Shown: positions 1 to 8,716 of the stretch, piece after piece
Numbering within the stretch: the stretch's first letter is position 1
Layout of the letters: every line of letters begins with the position of its first letter
Source of the DNA: Janthinobacterium sp. BJB426
Lineage (GTDB): Bacteria > Pseudomonadota > Gammaproteobacteria > Burkholderiales > Burkholderiaceae_D
Direction of reading: 5' to 3'
Assembly (NCBI RefSeq): GCF_002735705.1
Contig: NZ_PDZL01000015.1
Span: 62,001 to 126,000 of the forward strand
DNA length: 64,000 nucleotides
Notes under the pieces: generated by a model
The model's database searches: none
Seen by the model: the letters and a program-made list of their open reading frames with translations, nothing else
What the model was told of the DNA's origin: nothing
Position numbers and translations under genes: made by a program

Positions 1-935
1 ACATCGTGGCGGCGGAAACCCTGATGCCGACGGGCCCGGTGACGGTGGTGAAAGCGTGGATCGAAATGACGCACCGCTACCTGGCCATGGCCATTGGCGT
101 CTTGATCGTGGCGATGATGGTGCAGGCGTGGCGCCAGTGGCGTAAAAGCAAACGCGCGGAATTCGCGCCCACGCTGCCGACGGCGCTGTTCCTGTTCGTC
201 TGCCTGCAGGGTGCGTTCGGCGCCTGGACCGTTACCTTGAAGTTGCAACCGGTGATCGTCACCATCCATTTGTTGCTGGGCATGGGCTTGCTGGCCATGC
301 TGACGTGGCTGGGCGGGCGCCAGGACCATGCCGTCCAACCCGTGCTGCGCGCCGATGCGGAAGAGTCCGTGCTGCGCCCCGTGCGTGCGCTGGCCATTTT
401 TTCGCTGGTGCTGTTGACCGTGCAGATCGCGCTGGGCGGCTGGGTGAGCACCAACTACGCCACCCTGGCCTGCACGGATTTCCCCCTGTGCGGCGGCAAG
501 GTGATTCCGGAGATGGATTTCGAGCATGGTTTCCATCTGTGGCGCGAACTGGGCAAGACGGCCGCCGGCCACTATTTGCCGTTTTCCGCGCTGACGGCCA
601 TCCACTGGGTGCACCGCAATTTCGCCTTCATCGTGGCAGCCGGCGTCGGCTATACCGTGTTTCGCGCGTGGAAGCTGCCGTCCTTGCGCGGCACGGCACG
701 CTGGGTGGCGCTGGTGCTGACCCTGCAAGCGGCCACGGGCCTGGCGACCATCTACCTGAGCTGGCCCTTGTCGATTGCCGTCATGCATAACGGCGGGGCG
801 GCGCTGCTCGTGTTATTGCTGACCATGTTAAACTACAAGGCTAAATTCCAACTCGATGTTGCGCGCAATGTTAAGCGCGCTTGCGCCTCCGCGCCAGTGC
901 CCTCGGCACCAGCCAGTCCTTCCCGTATCGCATAA
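1..935 (+). CDS. ctaA: Heme A synthase CtaA/COX15, 5'-truncated by window edge
   Basis: Integral membrane enzyme that oxidises the C8 methyl of heme O to the formyl group of heme A for cytochrome c oxidase. The reading frame is already open at base 3, so the N-terminal part lies outside the window and the GTG at 6 is only an internal codon. Visible family marks are the histidines in EMTHRY, TIHLLLG, IHWVHRNF and AVMHNGG (heme ligands in alternate helices), the Cys pair in CTDFPLC and about seven membrane helices. It ends one base before the ctaB start, so the two genes are co-transcribed. The family assignment is firm; only the true start is missing. Confidence 0.93.
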   Translation, partial: IVAAETLMPTGPVTVVKAWIEMTHRYLAMAIGVLIVAMMVQAWRQWRKSKRAEFAPTLPTALFLFVCLQGAFGAWTVTLKLQPVIVTIHLLLGMGLLAMLTWLGGRQDHAVQPVLRADAEESVLRPVRALAIFSLVLLTVQIALGGWVSTNYATLACTDFPLCGGKVIPEMDFEHGFHLWRELGKTAAGHYLPFSALTAIHWVHRNFAFIVAAGVGYTVFRAWKLPSLRGTARWVALVLTLQAATGLATIYLSWPLSIAVMHNGGAALLVLLLTMLNYKAKFQLDVARNVKRACASAPVPSAPASPSRIA

Positions 936-1835
936 ATGACTACTCAGACCATCAGCCGTAAACCATCCCCCCGCATCGCCCAGTATTGGGCGCTGACCAA
1001 GCCCCGCGTGACGCAACTGGCCGTGTTTTGCGCCGTCATCGGCATGTTCCTGGCCAGCGAGGAGTTGCCGGACTGGCATGCGGTGGTGTTCGGCACCATC
1101 GGCATCTGGCTGCTGGCCGGTGCTGCGTTTGCCGTCAATTGCCTGGCCGAGCGCGAAATCGATGCGCGTATGGCCCGCACGGCGCGCCGCCCGATGGCCA
1201 TGGGCGACATCTCCGTCAAGCAGACGGTGGTGTTCGCGCTGGTGATCGGCGGCCTGGGCATGGCGATTCTGTACCACCTCGTCAATCCGCTGACCATGTG
1301 GCTGACCTTTGTCACCTTTGTCGGCTACGCCCTGATCTACACCATGGTGCTCAAACCCGCTACGCCGCAAAACATCGTCATCGGCGGTCTGTCCGGCGCC
1401 ATGCCGCCCGCGCTGGGCTGGGCCGCCGTCGCCAACGACGTGCCGATGCAGGCGTGGCTGCTGGTCCTGATCATTTTTGTGTGGACGCCGCCGCATTTTT
1501 GGGCCCTGGCCATGTACCGCCGCGATGATTACGCGCGCTCGGGCTTGCCCATGCTGCCCGTCACGCACGGCTTGAAATTCACGCAATTTCACGTCTGGCT
1601 GTACTCGATCGCGCTGGCCGCCACCACCTTGCTGCCGTACGCCGTGCGCATGAGCGGCCTGATCTACCTGGCTTCGGCCGTGGTGCTCAACGCCGGCTTC
1701 CTGTACTACGCGTGGAAGATGTACCGCCACTACACGGACTTGATCGCGCGCAAAGCCTTTACGTTTTCCATCATCTACCTGGCCTTGCTGTTCGCGGCAT
1801 TGCTGGTCGACCACTACATTCCCCTCGGCACATGA
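936..1835 (+). CDS. ctaB: Protoheme IX farnesyltransferase (heme O synthase)
   Basis: UbiA-superfamily prenyltransferase of 299 residues, a usual length, that transfers a farnesyl group to heme B to make heme O, the substrate of CtaA. Key segments are the acidic prenyl-diphosphate/Mg site [19 protein letters not shown], the second conserved loop [12 protein letters not shown] and [10 protein letters not shown] followed by RRDDY. Eight to nine hydrophobic helices are predicted by eye. The ATG follows the ctaA stop directly and the TGA overlaps the sco start by four bases (ATGA), so this is a translationally coupled oxidase assembly operon. In the first acidic motif two positions often Asp are Glu, a conservative change that I regard as normal. 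Confidence 0.96.
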   Translation: MTTQTISRKPSPRIAQYWALTKPRVTQLAVFCAVIGMFLASEELPDWHAVVFGTIGIWLLAGAAFAVNCLAEREIDARMARTARRPMAMGDISVKQTVVFALVIGGLGMAILYHLVNPLTMWLTFVTFVGYALIYTMVLKPATPQNIVIGGLSGAMPPALGWAAVANDVPMQAWLLVLIIFVWTPPHFWALAMYRRDDYARSGLPMLPVTHGLKFTQFHVWLYSIALAATTLLPYAVRMSGLIYLASAVVLNAGFLYYAWKMYRHYTDLIARKAFTFSIIYLALLFAALLVDHYIPLGT

Positions 1836-2425
1836 AAAAAACCCTGACTCTGTTGTTGGCGGCCGCGCTGGTCGCCGTCCTGGCCGGCTGCGGCAAGCCT
1901 GCCGCGACCAAGCTGGCCTTCAAGAATACGGACGTGACGGGCCTCGGCTACGCGCGCGAGTTCGCGCTGACGGACCACACGGGCCACCCGCGCACCCTGG
2001 CCGACTACAAGGGCAAGCTGGTGCTGATGTTCTTCGGCTACACGCAATGCCCGGACGTCTGTCCCACCACCATGGCCGACATGGCCCAGGTGATGCAGGA
2101 AATGGGGCCGCAGGCGGAGCAGGTGCAAGTGCTGTTCGTCACCGTCGACCCCGAGCGCGACACGCAAGCCTTGCTGGCGCAGTACGTGCCCGCCTTCGAC
2201 AAGCGTTTCGTGGGCCTGTATGGCGACGCGGCCGCGACAGCCAAGGTGGCCAAGGAATTCAAGGTGTATTACGCCAAGGTCGAGGGCGAGACGGACGCAA
2301 GCTACACGGTCGACCACACGGCCGGCACCTATGTCTTCGACCGCGCAGGCAAGATCCGCCTGTTCGTGCGCCATGGCGAAAAGCCTGCCGCCATCGCGCA
2401 CGATCTTAAACTTCTGCTATCCTGA
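1832..2425 (+). CDS. SCO1/SenC-type copper chaperone lipoprotein
   Basis: Thioredoxin-fold copper chaperone of 197 residues for assembly of the CuA site of cytochrome c oxidase, acting at the periplasmic face. The N-terminus is a lipoprotein signal with lipobox LAGC (acylated Cys near residue 20). The copper-binding CPDVC (CxxxC) lies in [12 protein letters not shown], and the distal His ligand is in [11 protein letters not shown]. The start is the ATG at 1832 that overlaps the ctaB stop. An upstream in-frame start exists but would remove the signal peptide from the N-terminus. It is the last gene of the cta group seen here, and a 43-bp gap separates it from the next gene. Confidence 0.93.
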   Translation: MKKTLTLLLAAALVAVLAGCGKPAATKLAFKNTDVTGLGYAREFALTDHTGHPRTLADYKGKLVLMFFGYTQCPDVCPTTMADMAQVMQEMGPQAEQVQVLFVTVDPERDTQALLAQYVPAFDKRFVGLYGDAAATAKVAKEFKVYYAKVEGETDASYTVDHTAGTYVFDRAGKIRLFVRHGEKPAAIAHDLKLLLS

Positions 2426-2468
2426 CCCGGTCGCGCCTTCAAGGCGCCATCTTCAGGATACGCAGTAC

Positions 2469-3548
2469 ATGGATAAACGTTTCGAGCCGCACGCCCGCCT
2501 GGCAGCCATCATCTTCCTGTTGATCGGCTGCTTTTTCGTCTTGCGGCCCTTCCTCGCGGCCATGCTGTTTGCCGCCTGCGTGGGCATTTCCAGCTGGCCC
2601 CTGTACCTGCTGCTGCTCGAGCGCCTGAAAGGCCGGCGCAACTGGGCGGCCGCCATCATGACCGTGTCCTTGATCCTGGTCATCGTGCTGCCGCTGGCTC
2701 TCGTCACCTACAACCTGGCCGACAATGTGTCGCGCATCTATGAACAGCTGCGCGCGGCGCTGGAATCGGGCGGCCTGCATCCGCCGGCCTGGCTGGCCAG
2801 CATTCCCGTGGTGGGCGAAACCATCGCTGGCTATGTGGAGCGCCTGCTCGCCGACCGCGAGGAATTATTGAATTTGGGTAAAACCATGCTGGAACCGGCG
2901 CGCCACTTCCTCGCTTCCGGCGGCATCCTGCTGGGCACGGGCCTGGCGCAGACCAGCCTGGCCGTGTTCGTCAGCTTCTTCCTCTACCGCGACGGCCAGC
3001 AGCTGAGCCGCGCCTTGATGACGGGCGCCGGCCGCATCATCGGCGACAGCGCGCCTGGCGTGGGCCTGACCATCAGCCGCACCGTGCGCGGCGTCATGTA
3101 CGGCTTGCTGGGCACGGCGCTGGCGCAGGCGCTGGTGGCCGTGGTGGGCTTTTTGATCGCCGGCGTGCCGGCCGTGGCGCTGCTGGGCGTGGCCACCTTC
3201 ATCTTTTCGCTGATCCCCGTGGGCCCGCCCCTGATCTGGGGCGGCGCCGCCATCTGGCTGTTTACCGACGGGCAGACGGGCTGGGGCATCTTCATGCTGG
3301 TGTGGGGCGCGCTGCTGATCAGCGGCGTGGATAACGTCGTCAAACCCATGCTGATCAGCCGCGGCAGCAGCCTGCCCTTTCTGCTGGTGCTGCTGGGCGT
3401 GCTGGGCGGCGTGCTGGCCTTCGGCTTTGTCGGCATCTTTATCGGGCCGACCCTGCTGGCGGTGCTGTACAGCTTGCTGCAAACGTGGACGGTGGGCGAA
3501 ACCACCGTGCCACAGGGCAAAGATACGCTGACCTTGAAAAAAGATTAA
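2469..3548 (+). CDS. AI-2E family transporter (YdiK/PerM-like permease)
   Basis: Polytopic inner-membrane protein of 359 residues of the AI-2 exporter (TqsA/PerM/YdiK) family. The profile is typical: two N-terminal hydrophobic hairpins, a soluble middle region (about 70-150) and a C-terminal block of five helices with the Gly/Pro-rich FIFSLIPVGPPLIWGG and the closing FGFVGIFIGPTLLAVLY. The ATG at 2469 was chosen because it directly precedes the first helix; the frame runs open further upstream through sco but that part has no membrane character. The substrate cannot be read from sequence. The gene meets the convergent CNNM-type gene end-to-end with overlapping stops and no terminator between. 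Confidence 0.85.
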   Translation: MDKRFEPHARLAAIIFLLIGCFFVLRPFLAAMLFAACVGISSWPLYLLLLERLKGRRNWAAAIMTVSLILVIVLPLALVTYNLADNVSRIYEQLRAALESGGLHPPAWLASIPVVGETIAGYVERLLADREELLNLGKTMLEPARHFLASGGILLGTGLAQTSLAVFVSFFLYRDGQQLSRALMTGAGRIIGDSAPGVGLTISRTVRGVMYGLLGTALAQALVAVVGFLIAGVPAVALLGVATFIFSLIPVGPPLIWGGAAIWLFTDGQTGWGIFMLVWGALLISGVDNVVKPMLISRGSSLPFLLVLLGVLGGVLAFGFVGIFIGPTLLAVLYSLLQTWTVGETTVPQGKDTLTLKKD

Positions 3549-4885
3549 TCGCGCAAGTCCGCATCCAGGTCCCGTTCCTGCTTCGGGATCACCTTGATCA
3601 GCACGATGCGGGGTCCGTTCATCTTCTTGACGACGATGTCGAAGTCGACGAAGGTGATGCGCTGGCCCTGCTTCGGAATGTCACCGAGCTTGACCATGAT
3701 CAAGCCGCCCACCGATTCCACGTCATCCAGGCCCAGCTCCTCGTTTTCGATATCGATGCCGAGGATGCGTTCGAGCGAGAAGATGGGCAGGCTGGCCTTG
3801 CCGATCAGGGTGCCGTCGCTTTGCTTGAGCCAGTCGTTTTCATTGCGGCGGAATTCGTCGCGGATTTCACCGACCATGGCGCCGAGCAAGTTATCCAGCG
3901 TAATGAAACCCAGCGGGCGCTTACCCTTCTCGCCGATCAGGGCGAAGTGGGGCGCGCCGTCGCGGAAGCGGCGGAACAGTTCCAGCGCCGGCGTGCGCGC
4001 GGAAATGATGTCCACGGGACGCAGGAAGGGCGTGAGCGAGGTGATCGGTTTGCCCGCCTGCTGGGCAAAGAACAGGTCTTTCAGGTGCACCACGCCCAGC
4101 ACGTCGTCTTCATTCATGTCGAAATACGGATAGCGGCTGAAGCGGTTGCGCAGCACCGTGTCGAGGTTTTCTTCCAGGGTGTTTGACGCGTGCAGGGCGA
4201 TCACTTCATTGATCGGGCGCATCAGGTCCGACACCGTCATCTGTTCGAAATCCAGCGACTGGGCCAGGATGTTGCGCTCGTCGCGCGTAAACTTTTCGCC
4301 CGGCTGGCTGGTGCGCAGAATCAGTTTCAATTCTTCCGATGAGTAATGGGCATCGTGGCCGCCCTTGCCGGACAGGCCCGCCATGCGCAGCACCCAGTTG
4401 GCGCTGGCGTTGAGCAGGTAGATGGCCGGGTACATGGCCCAGTAAAAGCCGTACAGGGGAATCGCGCTCCACAGGCCGACGGCTTCCGGGTTGCGGATGG
4501 CCATCGATTTGGGCGCCAGTTCGCCCACGACGATATGCAGGAAGGAAATCACGCTGAAGGCGACGACGAACGAGACGCCGTGGATCAGCTCTTGCGACGA
4601 GACGCCGATGGCGCCGAATAGAGGTTCCAGCAAGCCGGCAAACGCCGGTTCGCCGACCCAGCCCAGGCCCAGCGACGCCAGGGTGATGCCCAGCTGGCAG
4701 GCGGACAGGTAGGCGTCCAGCTGGCCATGCACCTTGGCCAGGATGCGGCCCCGTAGTCCCTGTGTCTTGGCGATGGCGCGGATGCGTGTGCGCCGCAAGG
4801 TGACGATGCCAAATTCGGCGGCAACAAAAAAACCGTTCAGCGCGACCAGGAAGAGGGCGAGCAGGACTAGCAAGACATTGTGCAT
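3545..4885 (-). CDS. CNNM/CorC-HlyC family membrane protein (DUF21-CBS-CorC)
   Basis: Protein of 446 residues with the three-part layout of the hemolysin-C/CorC family: DUF21 membrane domain (about 1-190, helices starting NVLLVLLALFLVALNGFFVAAEF), a CBS pair (about 210-335, starting MRPINEVIAL and including GVVHLKDLF) and a C-terminal CorC_HlyC transporter-associated domain (about 350-430, ending in KMNGPRIVLIKVIP). Relatives are linked to magnesium/cobalt efflux or membrane stress; older hemolysin labels should not be taken literally. It is transcribed toward the AI-2E gene, and the two TAA stops share the TTAA at 3545-3548. No partner gene gives a more exact role. Confidence 0.85.
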   Translation of the reverse strand: MHNVLLVLLALFLVALNGFFVAAEFGIVTLRRTRIRAIAKTQGLRGRILAKVHGQLDAYLSACQLGITLASLGLGWVGEPAFAGLLEPLFGAIGVSSQELIHGVSFVVAFSVISFLHIVVGELAPKSMAIRNPEAVGLWSAIPLYGFYWAMYPAIYLLNASANWVLRMAGLSGKGGHDAHYSSEELKLILRTSQPGEKFTRDERNILAQSLDFEQMTVSDLMRPINEVIALHASNTLEENLDTVLRNRFSRYPYFDMNEDDVLGVVHLKDLFFAQQAGKPITSLTPFLRPVDIISARTPALELFRRFRDGAPHFALIGEKGKRPLGFITLDNLLGAMVGEIRDEFRRNENDWLKQSDGTLIGKASLPIFSLERILGIDIENEELGLDDVESVGGLIMVKLGDIPKQGQRITFVDFDIVVKKMNGPRIVLIKVIPKQERDLDADLRD

Positions 4886-4953
4886 GGGGGCGCAAAAAGA
4901 TGGGCTGTAAAAACGTCATCTTAAACGACGAAGGGCGCCATAGCCTAATTTAG

Positions 4954-4988
4954 CCGCGCCCGCCGCCCGTGCAGGCGGGCGGGCGCGG
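4954..4988 (-). terminator. Very GC-rich hairpin downstream of the MFS gene
   Basis: Arms CCGCGCCCGCC and GGCGGGCGCGG enclose a short loop in the 131-bp gap between the CNNM and MFS genes. It lies just past the MFS stop on the minus strand, a reasonable place for a terminator, but no clean U-run follows on that strand (a T-run follows on the plus strand). Called on structure only. Confidence 0.4.
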
Positions 4989-5016
4989 TAGGTTTTTCAC
5001 GTTTTTTCAGCTATTT

Positions 5017-6351
5017 TCAGCCCTTGGCCGCCGTTTGCGGCCCGCCGCGCATAGCAAAGACCATGACGGCCGAGACGATGGCGGGGATGGCGACGACGAG
5101 GAAAATCGTGCTGTTGGGCCAGTTCAGGCGGATCAGCTCGCCACCGAGCACGGGGCCGATGATGGAGCCGATGCGCCCGATGCCCAGGCTCCAGCCGATG
5201 CCCGTCGAGCGCAGGGTGGTCGGATAGTAGCTGGCCGCTAGGGCGTTGACGGCAGGCTGGCCGCCCACCACGCAAAAGCCGGCGATGAAGATCGTGATGA
5301 ACAGGAAGGCCAGCGACACGTCAGGACGGCCGATCAGGGCAATGGCGACTGCGGCAACCAAAAAGCACGGCAGCAGGATGCGGCGGAAGCTGGAGCGGTC
5401 GATCAACTGGCCCATGACGAGGGTGCCGATGGTGCCGCCCACTTGCAGGGCCGTGCCGGCCAGCACGGCGTTCGCCGTCGACAAGCCCGCTTCCCTGGCG
5501 ATCGTCGGCAACCAGTTCGACAGGAAATACAAGTTCAGCAAGTTCATGAAATTGATGACCCACAACAAAATCGTCATCTTGGCGCGGCCGCCCGTAAACA
5601 ATTGCAGCACGGGCGCGCCCTTGTGTTCCTTCTCATGCACGACGTATTGCGTGTCGGCCGTGATGGTCACCGTCGGGTCGATGCGTTTCAGCCATTTGGC
5701 GACTTTATCGAGCTTGCGTTTCTTGAGCACCAGGAACTGCATCGATTCCGGCAGCAGGAAGAACATCAGCACGCCGATGACCAGGGGCACCACGCCGCCC
5801 ACGTAAAACACGGATTGCCAGCCGAAGGCGGGAATCAGCGCGGCCGATAATAATCCGCCCAGCACGGCGCCCAGGGTAAAGCCGCACGAGACCAGCATCA
5901 TCAGGGTGACTTTCTTGCGCAGGGGGCTGTATTCGCCGGCCAGCGCCATGGCGTTCGGCATTACGGCACCGAGGCCCAGACCCGTGATGAAACGGATCAG
6001 CTGCAATTGCTCGATATTCGTTGCCAGCGGCGTGACCAGCATGCACAGCGAAAAGAAGATGGTCGAGCCGATCAGCACGGGACGGCGGCCGAACTTGTCG
6101 GCCGTGATGCTGAAGACGAGCGAGCCGACCAGCATGCCCAGCAGGCCCGCGCCAAACACGGGGCCCAGGTTGGCCTTGCTGACATGCCAGTCGGCAATGA
6201 TGGCCGGTGCCACATAACCCATGGCCTGCACGTCGAAGCCATCCATGATGACGCACAGCCCGCACAGGATCAGCATGCCGATCTGGAAGGAGCCGATCTT
6301 GTTGTTATTGATGAGATCGGGAATATCGATCGTCTTGCCTGCCGTGGACAT
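5017..6351 (-). CDS. MFS transporter, AAHS-type aromatic acid:H+ symporter
   Basis: Major facilitator of 444 residues with 12 hydrophobic segments. DGFDVQAMGYVAP in the first helix carries the acidic residue conserved in the aromatic acid:H+ symporter group (PcaK/BenK type), and ADKFGRRPVLIG is the loop 2-3 signature repeated as MGQLIDRSSFRR in the second half. The likely substrate is an aromatic or related organic acid, by family only. No catabolic genes lie nearby. The gene is downstream of and on the same strand as the NhaR-type regulator, with 123 bp between; an A/T-rich stretch around 6420-6470 could hold its promoter. Confidence 0.82.
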   Translation of the reverse strand: MSTAGKTIDIPDLINNNKIGSFQIGMLILCGLCVIMDGFDVQAMGYVAPAIIADWHVSKANLGPVFGAGLLGMLVGSLVFSITADKFGRRPVLIGSTIFFSLCMLVTPLATNIEQLQLIRFITGLGLGAVMPNAMALAGEYSPLRKKVTLMMLVSCGFTLGAVLGGLLSAALIPAFGWQSVFYVGGVVPLVIGVLMFFLLPESMQFLVLKKRKLDKVAKWLKRIDPTVTITADTQYVVHEKEHKGAPVLQLFTGGRAKMTILLWVINFMNLLNLYFLSNWLPTIAREAGLSTANAVLAGTALQVGGTIGTLVMGQLIDRSSFRRILLPCFLVAAVAIALIGRPDVSLAFLFITIFIAGFCVVGGQPAVNALAASYYPTTLRSTGIGWSLGIGRIGSIIGPVLGGELIRLNWPNSTIFLVVAIPAIVSAVMVFAMRGGPQTAAKG

Positions 6352-6474
6352 GGTGCCGCTCCTGTTTTTTATGGTGATCGCGCCCTTCCAGCGAGGGACA
6401 GGCGCGTGTTTGTCTCAGGCTTCATTACAATCGCTTTTGATTGATTATTCAAACGTTATTTTCGAATGGATTTA

Positions 6475-7389
6475 TCAGATTTCCTTGTGAATCTTCGGGG
6501 AGGCCTGGATGGCCGCCAGGATCACGTCGAGCGCCGGGTGCATGATCTTGCGCTCGTTGGAAATGACGTAAAACTGCTCGCGCAGGGAAGAGGCGTCACC
6601 GACCAGCACGGCGCCGAATTGTTCCTCGATGTCGGCCGCCAGGCTGGCCGAGGCGAAGAACAGGCCCAGGCCCTTGCGGCCGAAGGCGTTGAGCATGGCG
6701 TTGTCCTCGAATTCACCGACCACGTCGGGCCGCACGCCTTGCTGCACCATCCATTCGTCGATGCGCCCGCGCAAGGCATTGTTGCGCGCGGGGAGCAGAA
6801 ACGGCGCGCCGTGCAGGCTGTGCGGGAAATTCTCGCGGTATTGTTCCGCCAGCGCGGGAATGCCGAACAGCTTCATGGCGCTCTCGCCCCACAGGTGGCT
6901 GGAGACGCGCAGGCTGGCGCCGGCTGGCACGGCCCGGTCTGTCAGCACCAGGTCCAGCTTGTGCAGGGCCAGGTCGGCCAGCAACGATTCGAATTCATCT
7001 TCCAGGCAGACCAGCTTGACGGGCTTGTCCAGGCTGCGCGTGGCGTCGAGCATGCGGTAGGCCATCAGTTTCGGCAAGGAATCGGAAATGCCCACCGTCA
7101 GGCGCATCTTTTCCGCGTCCGTGTCGGCCAGCGCTTCCTGCATCTGTTCGCCCAGCAAGAAAATCTGGTCCGCATAACCGAGCGCCAGGCGGCCCGCTTC
7201 CGTCGGCACCAGACGCCGTCCCTGTGGCTGCAGCAGGGACTTGCCCAGTTCCTTTTCCAGCAGGGCCAGCTGGGTGCTGATGGTTTGCACGGCCAGTCCC
7301 AGCCGTTCGGCCGCGCGCGTCACGCCGCCTTCCTTGGCGACGACCCAAAAGAAGTACAAATGGCGGTAATTGAAACCCGTAGTTTTCAT
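6475..7389 (-). CDS. nhaR: LysR-family regulator, NhaR type
   Basis: DNA-binding regulator of 304 residues. The N-terminal winged helix (NYRHLYFFWVVAKEGGVTRAAERLG, then QTISTQLALLEKELG, both given in part here) matches NhaR (YNHLYYFWxVxKEGSV) better than ordinary LysR proteins, and the effector domain continues in NhaR style (GEFEDNAMLNAFGRKGLG). In enterobacteria NhaR activates a Na+/H+ antiporter gene in response to sodium; no antiporter is visible here, so the ligand and targets are open. The gene is divergent from the DUF475/TerD module and upstream of the MFS gene. The 117-bp divergent gap carries a palindrome flanked by direct repeats (7401-7448), a plausible binding region. Confidence 0.82.
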   Translation of the reverse strand: MKTTGFNYRHLYFFWVVAKEGGVTRAAERLGLAVQTISTQLALLEKELGKSLLQPQGRRLVPTEAGRLALGYADQIFLLGEQMQEALADTDAEKMRLTVGISDSLPKLMAYRMLDATRSLDKPVKLVCLEDEFESLLADLALHKLDLVLTDRAVPAGASLRVSSHLWGESAMKLFGIPALAEQYRENFPHSLHGAPFLLPARNNALRGRIDEWMVQQGVRPDVVGEFEDNAMLNAFGRKGLGLFFASASLAADIEEQFGAVLVGDASSLREQFYVISNERKIMHPALDVILAAIQASPKIHKEI

Positions 7390-7400
7390 CGCTGCATCCT

Positions 7401-7448
7401 CTATCTTCTGTTTTTACGAAGTAATACTTCCATTATCTTCTATTTTTA
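7401..7448. promoter_or_regulatory. Candidate NhaR-type operator: palindrome between two direct repeats
   Basis: GAAGTA-A-TACTTC (7418-7430) is a perfect 13-bp palindrome. It is flanked by CTATCTTCTGTTTTTA (7401-7416) and TTATCTTCTATTTTTA (7433-7448), identical at 14 of 16 positions and offset by 32 bp (three helical turns). A -10-like TATACT sits at 7466-7471 and the matching -35 position falls inside the second repeat. The layout fits a LysR-family divergent control region. Confidence 0.5.
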
Positions 7449-7506
7449 AATATGTCACATGTCCTTATACTACGTTCCATTGAATTTGGATAAAGGGGAA
7501 CTATCG

Positions 7507-8586
7507 ATGAAACATTTCAGAGTGTCATTTCTAGTGACATTTATCTGCCTGGGCATTTCCGCCTGGTGGGGTTACACGCACGGTGGCGTGCAGACGATGC
7601 TGGCAGCGCTTGGTATCGCGGTGATCCTGGGCGTGATGGAAGTCTCGCTGTCGTTTGACAACGCGGTGGTCAACGCCTCGGTGCTGAAGAACTGGGACAA
7701 GTTCTGGCAGGGCCTGTTCCTGGGCGTCGGCATCATCATCGCCGTCTTCGGCATGCGTCTGGTGTTCCCGCTGGTTATCGTGGCGCAAGCGGCTGACCTG
7801 GGACTGATGGAAGTGTGGAATCTGGCACTGAGCAATCCGGAGCAGTACTCGATGCACCTGACGAATCACCATGCGGAAGTGGCGGCCTTCGGCGGCATCT
7901 TCCTGCTGCTGGTGTTCCTGAACTTCCTGCTGGACTCGGAAAAAGAAACGCACTGGCTGGGCCGTATTGAAGAAAAACTGGGCGCACTGGGCAAAATCTC
8001 GTCGATTTCCGTGATGATTGCGCTGGGTACGCTGATGGCCAGTCTGTCGATGATCGAAGAAGGCCAGAAACTGGTGGTGCTGACGGCCGGCCTGTGGGGT
8101 ATCTTGACCTACGTGGGCGTCGATGTGGTCAGTGGCTTGCTGGAAGGCGATAACGGCGACGGCAACGTGGGCGACATCGTCAAGCGCGGCGGTATTGGCG
8201 GCTTCCTGTACCTGGAAGTGCTCGATGCCTCGTTCAGCTTTGACGGCGTGATCGGCGCGTTTGCCATCACCAAGGATGTCGTGATCATCATGCTGGGCCT
8301 GGCAATCGGCGCGATGTTCGTGCGGTCGATGACGGTGTTCCTGGTGCGCAAGGGTACGCTCGACGAGTTCGTTTATCTGGAGCACGGCGCGCACTATGCG
8401 ATCGGTATCCTGGCTGTGATCATGTTGGTCAGCATGAAGTTCCACATTCCCGAGATCTTCACGGGTCTGATTGGGGTGGCCTTCATTCTCGCCTCGCTGT
8501 GGTCGTCGATCCGCTACAAGCGCAGGATGGCCCTCGAAGAAGGCCAGACGGAAGCGCTGGAAGCGGTCAAGGCAACAGCAGTGTAA
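7507..8586 (+). CDS. DUF475 (TerC-like) integral membrane protein
   Basis: Membrane protein of 359 residues with about nine hydrophobic helices, including acidic residues within helices (VMEVSLSFDNAVVNASVL and EVLDASFSFDGVIGAFA) that characterise the TerC/DUF475 superfamily and probably bind metal ions. The start is the ATG at 7507, which has a clear ribosome site (AAGGGGAA); an upstream in-frame start lacks one. It is the first gene of a stress module with two TerD proteins and an AIM24 protein. DUF475 with TerD is a recurring partnership thought to link membrane and metal sensing, and Mn2+ handling is one proposal for TerC relatives. The exact function is unknown. Confidence 0.85.
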   Translation: MKHFRVSFLVTFICLGISAWWGYTHGGVQTMLAALGIAVILGVMEVSLSFDNAVVNASVLKNWDKFWQGLFLGVGIIIAVFGMRLVFPLVIVAQAADLGLMEVWNLALSNPEQYSMHLTNHHAEVAAFGGIFLLLVFLNFLLDSEKETHWLGRIEEKLGALGKISSISVMIALGTLMASLSMIEEGQKLVVLTAGLWGILTYVGVDVVSGLLEGDNGDGNVGDIVKRGGIGGFLYLEVLDASFSFDGVIGAFAITKDVVIIMLGLAIGAMFVRSMTVFLVRKGTLDEFVYLEHGAHYAIGILAVIMLVSMKFHIPEIFTGLIGVAFILASLWSSIRYKRRMALEEGQTEALEAVKATAV

Positions 8587-8642
8587 AGAATGCGCGACAA
8601 ACGCTACACCCGTTTGTCGGCAAGTTGTAGCAAGCGTCGCCG

Positions 8643-8664
8643 CCGGCCTGGGGAGTCAGGCCGG
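8643..8664 (+). other. Hairpin between DUF475 and terD-like gene
   Basis: CCGGCCTG - 6-base loop - CAGGCCGG forms a perfect 8-bp stem about 55 bp downstream of the DUF475 stop. No U-run follows, so it is more likely an mRNA-stability or processing element than a full terminator. Confidence 0.45.
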
Positions 8665-8716
8665 TGGAGGGCGCCAGGTGTTTGGTCATACACAACCCAC
8701 ATAGGAGAAATACATC

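Noticed and set aside
936..1835. Glu in place of Asp in the first prenyl-diphosphate motif of CtaB as a defect
   Set aside because: The motif retains acidic residues and the remaining sites are intact; the change is conservative and I recall it in related betaproteobacterial proteins.
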